DNA from: Candidatus Bathyarchaeota archaeon
Lineage (GTDB): Archaea > Thermoproteota > Bathyarchaeia > 40CM-2-53-6 > RBG-13-38-9
Assembly: GCA_026394315.1 (NCBI GenBank)
Contig: JAPKYM010000226.1
Coordinates: 1 to 11,373, forward strand
Length of the DNA: 11,373 bases
Direction: 5' to 3'
This document shows, piece after piece, positions 1 to 6,453 of this stretch; the stretch's first letter is position 1; each line of letters starts with the position of its first letter. The translations under genes were made by a program, and so were the position numbers. The notes under the pieces are model-generated. The model was given only the letters and a program-made list of their open reading frames with translations. It was not told where the DNA came from and did not search any database.

Positions 1-666
1 GTCTCCGCGCTCGCCTACACTTTTGCCGTATGGTCTAAGACATACCCAATTTTGCTTCTTCCGATCTATTTGCAGCATCTTAGGAAGAGAGAGGGCACAT
101 CTGTCAGCTTGCGATACTTTGTAACCGTTTGCCTTGTTTCCGTCGCGTTGTTGATTCCGTTCGTAGCGAGTTCCGGACTGAATGTCTTCATGGGACAATT
201 TCGCTATGCTTCTGCTTGGACATTCAACCCATCGCTATTCCTGCTGCTAACCATCTGCATCCGAGGATTTCTCAATCAGGACATGATTACGGGAACAGCC
301 ATCAGAATGCTGACTGGATTGGTTTTCATTCTTGTGTCTGCCAGAATTGTGTATATCAAGTGTCCAAGAGATCTTGAGGGAATCGCCTATTCCTCAGTCA
401 CGGCTTTGGGCCTGAGCATAATCCTTGCGCCAACAGTCTTCCCTTGGTACCTCTCTTGGATCTTGGTGTTCTGTGGCGTAATCGGAGTCAACATGAAGAC
501 GCTGCCCTGGATCATTCTCTCTGCAACAGTGAACCTAAGCTATCTTCTGCAATTCATGAAAGAAGCCAACATGATTCAGATAGCCTTGGCAGAATATCTG
601 CCGCTCTACTCAGCGCTAATGATAGTTTACGCGACACCCCGCATACGAAGCCGAATTAGACTCTGA
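1..666 (+). CDS. GT-C fold membrane glycosyltransferase, GT87/mannosyltransferase-like (5' partial)
   Basis: The reading frame is open from base 1, so the N-terminus lies outside the window; 221 codons remain. The product is very hydrophobic, with about seven to eight membrane helices and a basic tail (RIRSRIRL). Visible patterns recall GT-C enzymes that use polyprenyl-phosphate sugars: a K-x-YP-x-LLLP segment at the start (residues 13-20 of the fragment), a W-x-FNPSLF segment near residue 75, and FPWYLSW at about 147-153, close to the PWYLLW motif common in GT87/DUF2029 proteins. Such proteins transfer mannose or a related sugar to a lipid or glycan on the outer membrane face. The catalytic acidic residues of GT-C enzymes lie in the first extracellular loop, which is missing here, so activity and sugar cannot be judged. 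A related multi-pass glycan-assembly protein is the main alternative. Confidence 0.6.
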   Translation, partial: VSALAYTFAVWSKTYPILLLPIYLQHLRKREGTSVSLRYFVTVCLVSVALLIPFVASSGLNVFMGQFRYASAWTFNPSLFLLLTICIRGFLNQDMITGTAIRMLTGLVFILVSARIVYIKCPRDLEGIAYSSVTALGLSIILAPTVFPWYLSWILVFCGVIGVNMKTLPWIILSATVNLSYLLQFMKEANMIQIALAEYLPLYSALMIVYATPRIRSRIRL

Positions 667-747
667 ACAACAATCCGAATACTATTTCAAGCCAGGAGTC
701 AAGCGCGCGAGACGACATGCGAAAGACTCAATCAAATATGAAAAGTC

Positions 748-754
748 ATATATT
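748..754 (+). promoter_or_regulatory. TATA-like box for the 791 gene
   Basis: CATATAT lies in an AT-rich stretch about 40 bases before the TTG start at 791. A start of transcription about 25 bases downstream would give a short leader of roughly 14 bases that just includes the GGGAG at 778-782. This is the only clear archaeal-type box in the 124-base gap after the glycosyltransferase. Confidence 0.45.
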
Positions 755-777
755 CAAAAATTAGGCCACTAGTAATA

Positions 778-782
778 GGGAG
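778..782 (+). promoter_or_regulatory. Shine-Dalgarno site supporting TTG start at 791
   Basis: GGGAG sits eight bases before TTG at 791. It supports the non-ATG start, which is also needed to include the first membrane helix: the next in-frame ATG is about 40 codons downstream. Confidence 0.5.
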
Positions 783-790
783 AAAAACTC

Positions 791-1150
791 TTGAACACAC
801 AACTAATCGGCAGATGGGCCTTTATAGTGTTTGTCATCGTAGCAGTACTTGCAGGGTTAGCCGCTGGCTTCGGTGGTAGAGCGGCACTCGGCTGGGTATC
901 GTTGGTCATGGTGATTCTTGGCATCATCGTAGGTCTGACAACTCTCACAGAGAAGGAGGCTACCCCCTTCCTGACTGCTGCAATCGCTCTTCTAGTGGCA
1001 AATTCTGGCCAGGTTTTTCTAGTGATTGATGAAGTCGCAAAACCGCTCGGAACAGTCATCAACGCGACACTGACAAACATCGCGGCCTTCGTTGCACCTG
1101 CAGCGATACTATTGGCCGTGAAGGCTATCTACAACCTGGCAAAGACCTGA
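791..1150 (+). CDS. Small four-helix membrane protein, unknown function
   Basis: A 119-residue protein that I cannot assign to a named function. It has four predicted membrane segments at roughly residues 9-28, 32-50, 57-79 and 92-115. Only short loops join them, with a charged TEKEATP turn between helices two and three. The N-terminal pattern IGRWAF and the middle GIIVGLT...EKEATPFL recall small conserved membrane proteins seen in many archaeal genomes, but this is from memory and no function is attached to them. No metal ligands, cysteines or catalytic motifs are visible. It has its own TATA-like box and a Shine-Dalgarno site before the TTG start, so it is probably a separate unit from the glycosyltransferase upstream. 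It ends 18 bases from the end of the convergent gene on the other strand. Confidence 0.75.
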   Translation: MNTQLIGRWAFIVFVIVAVLAGLAAGFGGRAALGWVSLVMVILGIIVGLTTLTEKEATPFLTAAIALLVANSGQVFLVIDEVAKPLGTVINATLTNIAAFVAPAAILLAVKAIYNLAKT

Positions 1151-1168
1151 AAGGACTGAGGCTACCCT

Positions 1169-2155
1169 CTATCCTTTTTCTTTTTCCGGATCTTTCGTGG
1201 CTCTTCTCCTCATAATTAGCATTATAGCTACGAGAGCACCTGTACCAACAGCTATTATTGGGGCCGCATAGCCCGTTCCAAGATCGATAATGGGCTGTTG
1301 CTGAGTTGGAGTCCTCACGGCAGGGGTTGCCTCCGTAGTTGGGATCTGTGTCTTTGATGGTGTCTGGTTCGGCGTCCCTGTTTCCCACAGAGACGTTGAT
1401 CTTAGGAGATAGTCATAGGTTGTCAATCGGGATCCTTTTTGGCTCGTAGCGTATGTTTTGCTGGATGATGAAGTCAGGAGGCCTGTAGTCTTCTCAAAGT
1501 TGAAGGTATAGTCGGCAGCGCCACTGGTTTCCAGCCACGTGTCTTTTTGGGCAGGACCAGAATAGTGGAGTATCATTACTGGAACGCTTTGGCTTTGGAA
1601 ACTCAGCTTGCCAAATGAGACAGTACAGTTTACCATCCCTTGGATTGCGAAGTACTGAACTCTTTGGCCTTCCGAAAGAGAAGTTGACACGAAATCAGTC
1701 ACGGGCACACCTTTCGTAGAGTTGTCTTCCCATTCTTTCTTCTCAACTTCAGTTCTGACTATGCGTGATCGGTAGGTTAGTTTTCCGCGATCGACGGTTG
1801 AGGTCTCAGTAAACTCATAATGGTTGCGTTTGGGTTCCTGTTTGTAATAGCCGCTCCCATTCGTTGATATATCTACTGCTTCCTTCTTCTCAATTATCAT
1901 TATTGATGTGTTCACGTGTAGAATGGTAGCGTGACCTGAGACTGTCACAGCAGTTGTGAATATACCCTCGTATTGACCTTTGCCCTCAAGCTCACTTCTT
2001 GAAGTGACATCATAGGACCAGACTGCGCCTTGAGTCAAAGGATCAGAAGATGTTGCCACAACGTAGACCACTGCCAGATTCAGCGACAGCATCAGGGATA
2101 GAACACCGAGAAATGATATATGGCCCAACACACGCGTCAAGGACAATCTGATCAA
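1169..2155 (-). CDS. Membrane-anchored surface protein with Thr/Pro stalk, unknown function
   Basis: A 328-residue protein of unrecognised family. Residues about 12-34 form a hydrophobic signal or anchor segment after a short basic start. Residues 35-258 form a serine/threonine-rich, beta-looking extracellular region with almost no cysteine. Residues 259-291 are a Thr/Pro/Gln-rich stalk, 296-315 a membrane helix, and the end (MRRRATKDPEKEKG) is strongly basic, as expected for a cytoplasmic stop-transfer tail. Five N-x-S/T sequons (NTS, NGS, NST, NCT, NQT) suggest N-glycosylation. The TTG start at 2155 is chosen because it precedes the signal segment, but other TTG/GTG codons follow within ten codons and no strong Shine-Dalgarno site is seen, so the start is uncertain. 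It lies 21 bases after the GNAT stop and is probably co-transcribed with it. Role unknown; a structural or sensory envelope protein is possible. Confidence 0.7.
   Translation of the reverse strand: MIRLSLTRVLGHISFLGVLSLMLSLNLAVVYVVATSSDPLTQGAVWSYDVTSRSELEGKGQYEGIFTTAVTVSGHATILHVNTSIMIIEKKEAVDISTNGSGYYKQEPKRNHYEFTETSTVDRGKLTYRSRIVRTEVEKKEWEDNSTKGVPVTDFVSTSLSEGQRVQYFAIQGMVNCTVSFGKLSFQSQSVPVMILHYSGPAQKDTWLETSGAADYTFNFEKTTGLLTSSSSKTYATSQKGSRLTTYDYLLRSTSLWETGTPNQTPSKTQIPTTEATPAVRTPTQQQPIIDLGTGYAAPIIAVGTGALVAIMLIMRRRATKDPEKEKG
1175..1185 (+). terminator. T-rich terminator after the 791-1150 gene
   Basis: The run TTTTTCTTTTT begins 25 bases after the stop at 1150. Archaeal RNA polymerase terminates at such T-tracts without needing a hairpin. 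It lies within the tail of the opposing gene, where the same bases encode the lysine/glutamate-rich C-terminus. Confidence 0.5.
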
Positions 2156-2176
2156 AGATATCTTCGATTCCGCTTG

Positions 2177-2704
2177 TCAGAGGAACATTCGCATCTCAGT
2201 GGTGGGTTTGAAGCCTGCAGACTCATATAGGGGCTTGCTCGCATCAACAGCGTGCAGTGTAAGGGTTTTGAATTTGTTCTCTCTGCACCATTCTATGATT
2301 GTGCTAAGGACCGCCCTGGCGAGCCCGCGCCTTCGATGGGCCTCTTCTGTGAAGATGCTGTGCACATACACGTACCTGAGAGTATCGTCTTGGGGTCGTG
2401 GAGGTTGCTCGTAGATTGAGATTCCCCCGCCCGCAACAATTTGACCGTTCTTGGCTGCTATGAGCCACGCTTTGAAGATTCCAGCGTGAAACGCCCTTTC
2501 CAAGTATATCCTGTAGGCCTTGGCCATAGTGTCAAGCACCTTTTGGTCTCTGACGTTCGCAGCTTCAACCCACATAGCATTCCTTTGGTGGATCAGAACA
2601 TCGATGTCGGCGAGCGCTGCTTCTCGGAGAGCATATTCGCCAAGATCTTTTGCTTCTGGCAATTCTGGGTTACACCAGCTTACTTTTTCAGACTGTTTTC
2701 TCAT
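2177..2704 (-). CDS. GNAT-family N-acetyltransferase
   Basis: A 175-residue protein with the GNAT fold, which transfers an acetyl group from acetyl-CoA to an amine. The domain covers about residues 24-175. Strand four and motif A are seen at 111-133: VYVHSIF is followed by the pyrophosphate-binding RRRGLA (R124-A129), matching the Q/R-x-x-G-x-G/A signature. The closing LYESAGFKPTTEMRM (159-173) is the typical GNAT end, where the tyrosine often acts as the general acid. The substrate cannot be told from sequence; small molecules, protein N-termini or lysines are all possible. ATG at 2704 is the first possible start, since an in-frame stop lies two codons upstream. GAGGGG lies just before it, unusually close for a Shine-Dalgarno site. 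Expression probably comes from the AT-rich region shared with the divergent cyclophilin gene. Confidence 0.85.
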   Translation of the reverse strand: MRKQSEKVSWCNPELPEAKDLGEYALREAALADIDVLIHQRNAMWVEAANVRDQKVLDTMAKAYRIYLERAFHAGIFKAWLIAAKNGQIVAGGGISIYEQPPRPQDDTLRYVYVHSIFTEEAHRRRGLARAVLSTIIEWCRENKFKTLTLHAVDASKPLYESAGFKPTTEMRMFL

Positions 2705-2772
2705 GCCCCTCTAAAGTCTTTCCTTCTGTTGAGCACGGCTGCAGGAGGGTTGAAGGAGCACTTCATTAAAGT

Positions 2773-2781
2773 GATATATTA
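2773..2781. promoter_or_regulatory. Shared TATA box in divergent GNAT/cyclophilin promoter
   Basis: GATATATTA has a self-complementary ATATAT core (2774-2779), so TBP could bind in either direction. For the plus strand it is centred 34 bases before the ATG at 2811, giving a leader of about eight bases. For the minus strand it would give a leader of about 45 bases before the GNAT ATG at 2704. Confidence 0.5.
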
Positions 2782-2810
2782 GTTGCCTAGAGTTTGACTG
2801 CGAGATCCGT

Positions 2811-3416
2811 ATGATGGCGAAGTACAGGAGAAAACACCTTAAGAGCGCAGAGAAGAAAAAGAAACAGAGGCACATCCTGATAGTCTTTGGGATCATACTC
2901 TTGGTGATTATGTTGGGAGCCTATCTGTATAGTTCAGGCCAAAAAGCCTCATCCCATAACAGAATAGCTGTAATAGAGACCAGCATGGGAGCGATAGAGT
3001 TTGAACTCTACGAGGACAAAGCGCCAATAACAGCAGGAAACTTCATTGAACTGTCCAAGAGGGGCTTCTACGACGGTCTGATATTTCACAGAGTCGTCAA
3101 AGGATTCATGATCCAGGGCGGTGACCCCACCGGTACGGGCACTGGCGGCTCCGGAAAGACTATCCCTGACGAGATAGTTCCTGAACTTAAGCACGACTCG
3201 ATCGGCATTCTATCCATGGCAAATAGCGGTCCAGACACCGGCAGTTCACAGTTCTTCATAACTCTGGCTCCTGCAACGCACCTTGACGGTAAGCACTCAG
3301 TCTTCGGAAAAATGGTCAAGGGCCAGGACGTGTTGCTCTCAATAGGGGCAGTGCCGGTAGATGCTCAAGACAGGCCCTTGACGAAGGTTACCATGAAGAT
3401 AATCATCAAGGACTGA
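2811..3416 (+). CDS. Membrane-anchored cyclophilin-type peptidyl-prolyl cis-trans isomerase
   Basis: A 201-residue cyclophilin, an enzyme that speeds cis-trans isomerisation of prolyl bonds during protein folding. Residues 1-20 are highly basic and 22-42 form a single membrane helix. By the positive-inside rule the catalytic domain (about 52-201) should face outward. Active-site residues are visible in order: FHR with R94, FMIQGGDPTGTGTGG with F99, M100 and Q102, SSQFFITL (145-152), and HLDGKHSVFG with L158 and H162. The tryptophan that cyclophilin A uses to bind cyclosporin is replaced by H157, so weak drug binding is expected while catalysis should remain. The start has two tandem ATG codons (2811 and 2814). 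The TATA box at 2773-2781 implies a very short leader. A role in folding secreted or surface proteins is inferred from topology. Confidence 0.92.
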   Translation: MMAKYRRKHLKSAEKKKKQRHILIVFGIILLVIMLGAYLYSSGQKASSHNRIAVIETSMGAIEFELYEDKAPITAGNFIELSKRGFYDGLIFHRVVKGFMIQGGDPTGTGTGGSGKTIPDEIVPELKHDSIGILSMANSGPDTGSSQFFITLAPATHLDGKHSVFGKMVKGQDVLLSIGAVPVDAQDRPLTKVTMKIIIKD

Positions 3417-3473
3417 GAATGACATCGCTTCTTGAAAACGTGACTCCTAACTTCGTCCGCAATCTGGAAAGTG

Positions 3474-3480
3474 TTATAAT
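3474..3480 (+). promoter_or_regulatory. TATA box upstream of the AbrB-ACT gene
   Basis: TTATAAT is preceded by a purine-rich GGAAAG (3466-3471) that could serve as the TFB recognition element. It is centred 38 bases before the GTG start at 3515, so transcription would begin near 3502, just at the Shine-Dalgarno site. Confidence 0.5.
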
Positions 3481-3502
3481 GTCGCAACTACGCTGTTAAT
3501 TC

Positions 3503-3507
3503 GGAGG
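3503..3507 (+). promoter_or_regulatory. Shine-Dalgarno site fixing GTG start at 3515
   Basis: GGAGG, a full core match to the archaeal 16S tail, lies seven bases before GTG at 3515. This spacing makes the GTG start of the AbrB-ACT gene convincing. Confidence 0.75.
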
Positions 3508-3514
3508 ATCCCCT

Positions 3515-3940
3515 GTGTCAGAAAAAGCCAGGCAACTGCCGACTGTATCTGAAGTAGTATCAGTCGACGAGAACCTGATGATAAAACTTCCTGAATCTGC
3601 CTCCAAGGCTCTTGAGATAAGCCCGGGAACGAAACTTCTTCTGACAGCATACCCTGCTGTCGGAGAGATCGTTATGAATGTGGCTTCTCGCCCAGGTGCA
3701 CTCTTGGCCGAGGCTCGAATGGTGATAGACAATCATCCAGGGGCTATGTCAAAGATCACTGGAAAGATTGCAGAGATGGACATCAACATAGTAATGTTCT
3801 TGCTTCCTCCTTCGACCAAAGAGACTATCAGTGGAACTATGCTCTTTGATCTATCCCGCAGCAGAGCTACTCTGAAGGATCTTGAGAAATCTCTCTCGCA
3901 ACTAGACGTCGTAAAGAGCGTAGTCACAAGATTCACCTAA
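3515..3940 (+). CDS. AbrB-like domain fused to an ACT domain; putative ligand-responsive regulator
   Basis: A 141-residue protein with two recognisable parts. Residues 13-57 read like a SpoVT/AbrB swapped-hairpin domain: VVSVDENLMIKLPESASKAL, then EISPGTKLLL, following the V-DEN-x-x-I-x-L/I-P ... L-x-I-x-PG-x-K-L pattern. Residues about 66-141 read like an ACT domain: a first strand ARMVIDN, the turn HPGAMSKITGKIAEMDINI with the conserved PG (75-76) and N91, then further strands ending VVKSVVTRF. ACT domains usually bind amino acids or other small ligands and dimerise; AbrB-like domains usually bind DNA as dimers. A ligand-controlled DNA-binding regulator is therefore plausible, though some AbrB-like folds do not bind DNA. 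No enzyme domain is attached. It has its own promoter and Shine-Dalgarno site and lies 92 bases before atpI, so it might be co-transcribed with atpI or control nearby genes. Confidence 0.65.
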   Translation: MSEKARQLPTVSEVVSVDENLMIKLPESASKALEISPGTKLLLTAYPAVGEIVMNVASRPGALLAEARMVIDNHPGAMSKITGKIAEMDINIVMFLLPPSTKETISGTMLFDLSRSRATLKDLEKSLSQLDVVKSVVTRFT

Positions 3941-4032
3941 CTGCAGTTCCGAGTCTTGGACTCCAACAGCATAACGCAGGAAATCTGGTACTGAGATAGA
4001 GAATGAAAGAGGCAAGCCAAGTCCGCTGAATA

Positions 4033-6012
4033 ATGGTTTGGGGCAAAGAGTACTTGTTCAGGATAACCCCGATGAAGAGACTGTACGCAGCCGTCCCCAT
4101 AACATTCGAGGACAATCTACTCAAGGCTCTGGGAGAACTAGGGACCGTCCAACTTGTAAGTGATTACACCGTCAAAGGCTTCAAGAAAATTGAGAACGTA
4201 GATAGGGTAGAGAAGTACGTCAAACTGCAACAGAGAATAATGTCAGTACTATCTTCTATTCCACCTGAAAAAACCAAGAGCGCAGGCTTCCTTCAGAGTT
4301 TGAAGAGAAGCTTTTCCGCACCTGTTCGAGATTATCCATCTGCAAAGGCTGACCTGATGGATATTGAAGGTTATGTTGCAGATCTTGAGGCGAGACTGGA
4401 TATTCAACTCGTTGCCTTAGAGAGCCTTCATGGCGATATTGAGCGACTGAAGAATCTGAAAGAACGACTTCTCATTCTGCAGAAACACAAACTGAGGATA
4501 GACCATCTTGGCGAGTTCAGACACATATTCGTCAAGGCAGGACTAATGCAGAGGGAGCTCACACCCAGACTTGGAAGATATGCAGAAGGGACCAGTGTAA
4601 CCTTCACATCCTTCCCTGAGAGCAGAAAAGAAGACTTCATTGTAATAACAGGTTTGAATGATGATAAAGCCCATATCGAGAACGCCTTACCAGTCCTCAA
4701 CTTCAGCGAACTGGCTTTTCCCAGTGACATCAAGCCCGACCCCAATGAAGCCCTGCTAGATGTTTCTACAGCAATTCAGCAGAAGACGAAAGAGGCTGAA
4801 GAGATCGAGAACACAATAAGAGAGATTGGCAGGAAGTTCCGAGAAGAATCAAAGATCTATGAACCCTCGGTCTCGGGAACCCTAAGACTGGAAGAGGCTA
4901 GATCGAATCTAAGCAGAACTGGAAAGATGAGCCTGATCCACGGATGGGTCCCAGCAGATAGAGCCAAAGAAGCCACAGACACCGTTCTGGAAGCAACATC
5001 TGGAGCCGCCTTTGTGAAGCTTGAGGACCCAGGCCCACAGGACAACCCCCCTGTCAAGATGGAAAACAAGGGTCCGCTAAAATCCTTTGAGCTACTCACA
5101 AAACTGAGGGGAACACCAAACTATCGAGAGATCGATCCAACGCCAATAATGGCCGTCCTCTTCGCAGTCATGTTTGGGCTAATGTTTGGCGATATTGGCA
5201 ACGGACTTATCCTGACCATTATCGGCGTGATCCTGTCCAAGTTTCAAAAGGACTTTCTCAGAATCCCTGCGAGTGCTGTGCAGAAGCTCGGCGGGATCAT
5301 AATAGCCTGCGGCATATCATCGATGTGCTTCGGGGCGCTATTCGGTGAAGTCTTCCTTCTGGAAGGGCTGATAAATCCTATCCTTTTCAGCCCCTTCCGT
5401 AATCAATCAGCGATTATAGGCGTGGTACTTGTCTTCGGAGTCCTGCAGATAGCCCTAGGCTTGGTCATGAAAATCGTAAACATGATAAGAAAAGGAGACC
5501 GTTACAAGGCGGTCTTCACTGGAATCACCTTGCTTTACTACATTGTAGGCGTCTTGTTGGCTGTAAAGTTCATCTCAAACATGTCCTTCTCCGTATTCAC
5601 CGAGAACATAGGACTCACAGTATCGGCAGTCGGCCTACTAGCATTGATCTTTTTCTTCCCCATTATCGAGGGCCTGTTAGAAGGAGAACTCAAAGTAATT
5701 GAGCAACTTCTAAAGGGTGTCGCAGAATTCATTGAGACATTTCTCTCATTCCTGACAAATTCAATCTCCTATGTCAGGCTCGCAGCTTTTGCGATAGCTC
5801 ATGGCGCTTTAGGAATGTCAGCACATATTCTCGCATCAACTGTCGGGATGCCTGTGAGCTATGTCATAATGAATTTCCTAGTAATTGCTATCGAAGGCCT
5901 AGCCATTTTGATACAATCTATGAGGCTCACCTACTATGAGTTCTTCACGAAATTCTACGCCGGAGGAGGATTACCGTATCGGCCTTTCAAGCTTCCACCC
6001 ATCTTTACGTAA
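4033..6012 (+). CDS. atpI: A-type ATP synthase subunit I (V-type subunit a homologue)
   Basis: A 659-residue stator and half-channel subunit of the A1Ao ATP synthase. Residues 1 to about 360 form the cytoplasmic arm with charged helical stretches (around 115-155 and 245-295) that contact the peripheral stalks. From about residue 372 (PIMAVLFAVMFGLMFGDIGNG) the protein is a multi-helix membrane domain. The ion-path residues are visible: R582 in SYVRLAAFAIAHGAL matches the essential arginine of yeast Vph1 (R735), and E621 with R631 in EGLAILIQSMRL match the glutamate/arginine pair of the last helices. The ATG at 4033 is preferred over the ATG at 4072 because the extra N-terminal YLFRITPMKRL resembles the LFRS-x-x-M start of eukaryotic a subunits. 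Against this, no Shine-Dalgarno site precedes 4033, while AGGA lies eight bases before 4072. atpK follows after 33 bases. Confidence 0.95.
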   Translation: MVWGKEYLFRITPMKRLYAAVPITFEDNLLKALGELGTVQLVSDYTVKGFKKIENVDRVEKYVKLQQRIMSVLSSIPPEKTKSAGFLQSLKRSFSAPVRDYPSAKADLMDIEGYVADLEARLDIQLVALESLHGDIERLKNLKERLLILQKHKLRIDHLGEFRHIFVKAGLMQRELTPRLGRYAEGTSVTFTSFPESRKEDFIVITGLNDDKAHIENALPVLNFSELAFPSDIKPDPNEALLDVSTAIQQKTKEAEEIENTIREIGRKFREESKIYEPSVSGTLRLEEARSNLSRTGKMSLIHGWVPADRAKEATDTVLEATSGAAFVKLEDPGPQDNPPVKMENKGPLKSFELLTKLRGTPNYREIDPTPIMAVLFAVMFGLMFGDIGNGLILTIIGVILSKFQKDFLRIPASAVQKLGGIIIACGISSMCFGALFGEVFLLEGLINPILFSPFRNQSAIIGVVLVFGVLQIALGLVMKIVNMIRKGDRYKAVFTGITLLYYIVGVLLAVKFISNMSFSVFTENIGLTVSAVGLLALIFFFPIIEGLLEGELKVIEQLLKGVAEFIETFLSFLTNSISYVRLAAFAIAHGALGMSAHILASTVGMPVSYVIMNFLVIAIEGLAILIQSMRLTYYEFFTKFYAGGGLPYRPFKLPPIFT

Positions 6013-6015
6013 GCG

Positions 6016-6023
6016 TTAAATAT
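6016..6023 (+). promoter_or_regulatory. TATA box for a leaderless atpK transcript
   Basis: TTAAATAT begins four bases after the atpI stop and is centred about 26 bases before the ATG at 6046. That is the spacing expected if transcription begins at the start codon itself. No Shine-Dalgarno site lies at useful distance before 6046, which agrees with a leaderless message. Confidence 0.5.
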
Positions 6024-6045
6024 CGAGGGGAAAGCTTCAACAACT

Positions 6046-6426
6046 ATGCCCAGCGGGTTGTGTGAAATGATCAAACAAGAACGCGGTAAGACCATAACCA
6101 AGAAGAACCTGATTCTGCTGACCCCATTCATAATAGCACTGTTAGTTTTGGCAACTCAAGTAGCTGCAACATCCGCAGCAACTCAGGACCAGCAGCCGAC
6201 TGAAGTAGTGGGAGCAAAATCATACGGGTTAATTGCTGCCAGCTTAGCCGTTGGACTTTCGGGGCTAGGTGCTGGAGTTGCTATTTTCGGATCAACTACA
6301 GCCGGAATGGCTGCAGCGGTTGAGAGGCCAGAATTGGCAACATGGGTGCTCATCTTCGCAGGCTTGGGCGAAGGGCTCGCAATCTATGGCCTCGTTGTTG
6401 CCATAATGATTCTTGGAAAGATCTAG
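6046..6426 (+). CDS. atpK: A-type ATP synthase subunit K (c-ring proteolipid) with signal sequence
   Basis: A 126-residue proteolipid that forms the rotating c-ring. Residues 1-21 are polar and basic, 22-45 form a hydrophobic signal-like helix with an alanine-rich end, and 46-58 are polar. The classic hairpin follows: helix one at about 60-91 with glycine-rich LSGLGAGVAIFG, a polar loop ERPE (93-96), and helix two at about 97-125. The ion-carrying carboxylate is E109 in GLGEGLAIYG. The usual sodium-site residues (P before, T and Q after this glutamate, and Q on helix one) are absent, which suggests proton coupling. Mature c subunits are about 80 residues, so the first helix is probably removed as a signal peptide. 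The gene follows atpI closely but seems to have its own promoter, which fits the need for many copies per complex. Confidence 0.93.
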   Translation: MPSGLCEMIKQERGKTITKKNLILLTPFIIALLVLATQVAATSAATQDQQPTEVVGAKSYGLIAASLAVGLSGLGAGVAIFGSTTAGMAAAVERPELATWVLIFAGLGEGLAIYGLVVAIMILGKI

Positions 6427-6439
6427 ACTCGCCCTAGGC

Positions 6440-6453
6440 TCCTTTCACCTTTT
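6440..6453 (+). terminator. T-rich terminator after atpK
   Basis: TCCTTTCACCTTTT lies 14-27 bases after the atpK stop and precedes the end of the convergent atpC gene. It is a plausible but not strong archaeal T-tract terminator. Confidence 0.35.

Noticed and set aside
769..1080. Minus-strand open frame opposite the 791 membrane protein gene
   Set aside because: The plus-strand frame has coherent membrane helices, promoter and Shine-Dalgarno site; the antisense frame has none of these.
2155..2177. GNAT gene as a toxin of a toxin-antitoxin pair with its neighbour
   Set aside because: The downstream partner is a large surface-anchored protein, not a small DNA-binding antitoxin, and the GNAT protein looks like an ordinary acetyltransferase.
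3419..3499. A 26-codon frame starting with ATG just after the cyclophilin stop
   Set aside because: It overlaps the TATA box of the next gene, has no Shine-Dalgarno site and shows no recognisable sequence; most likely chance.
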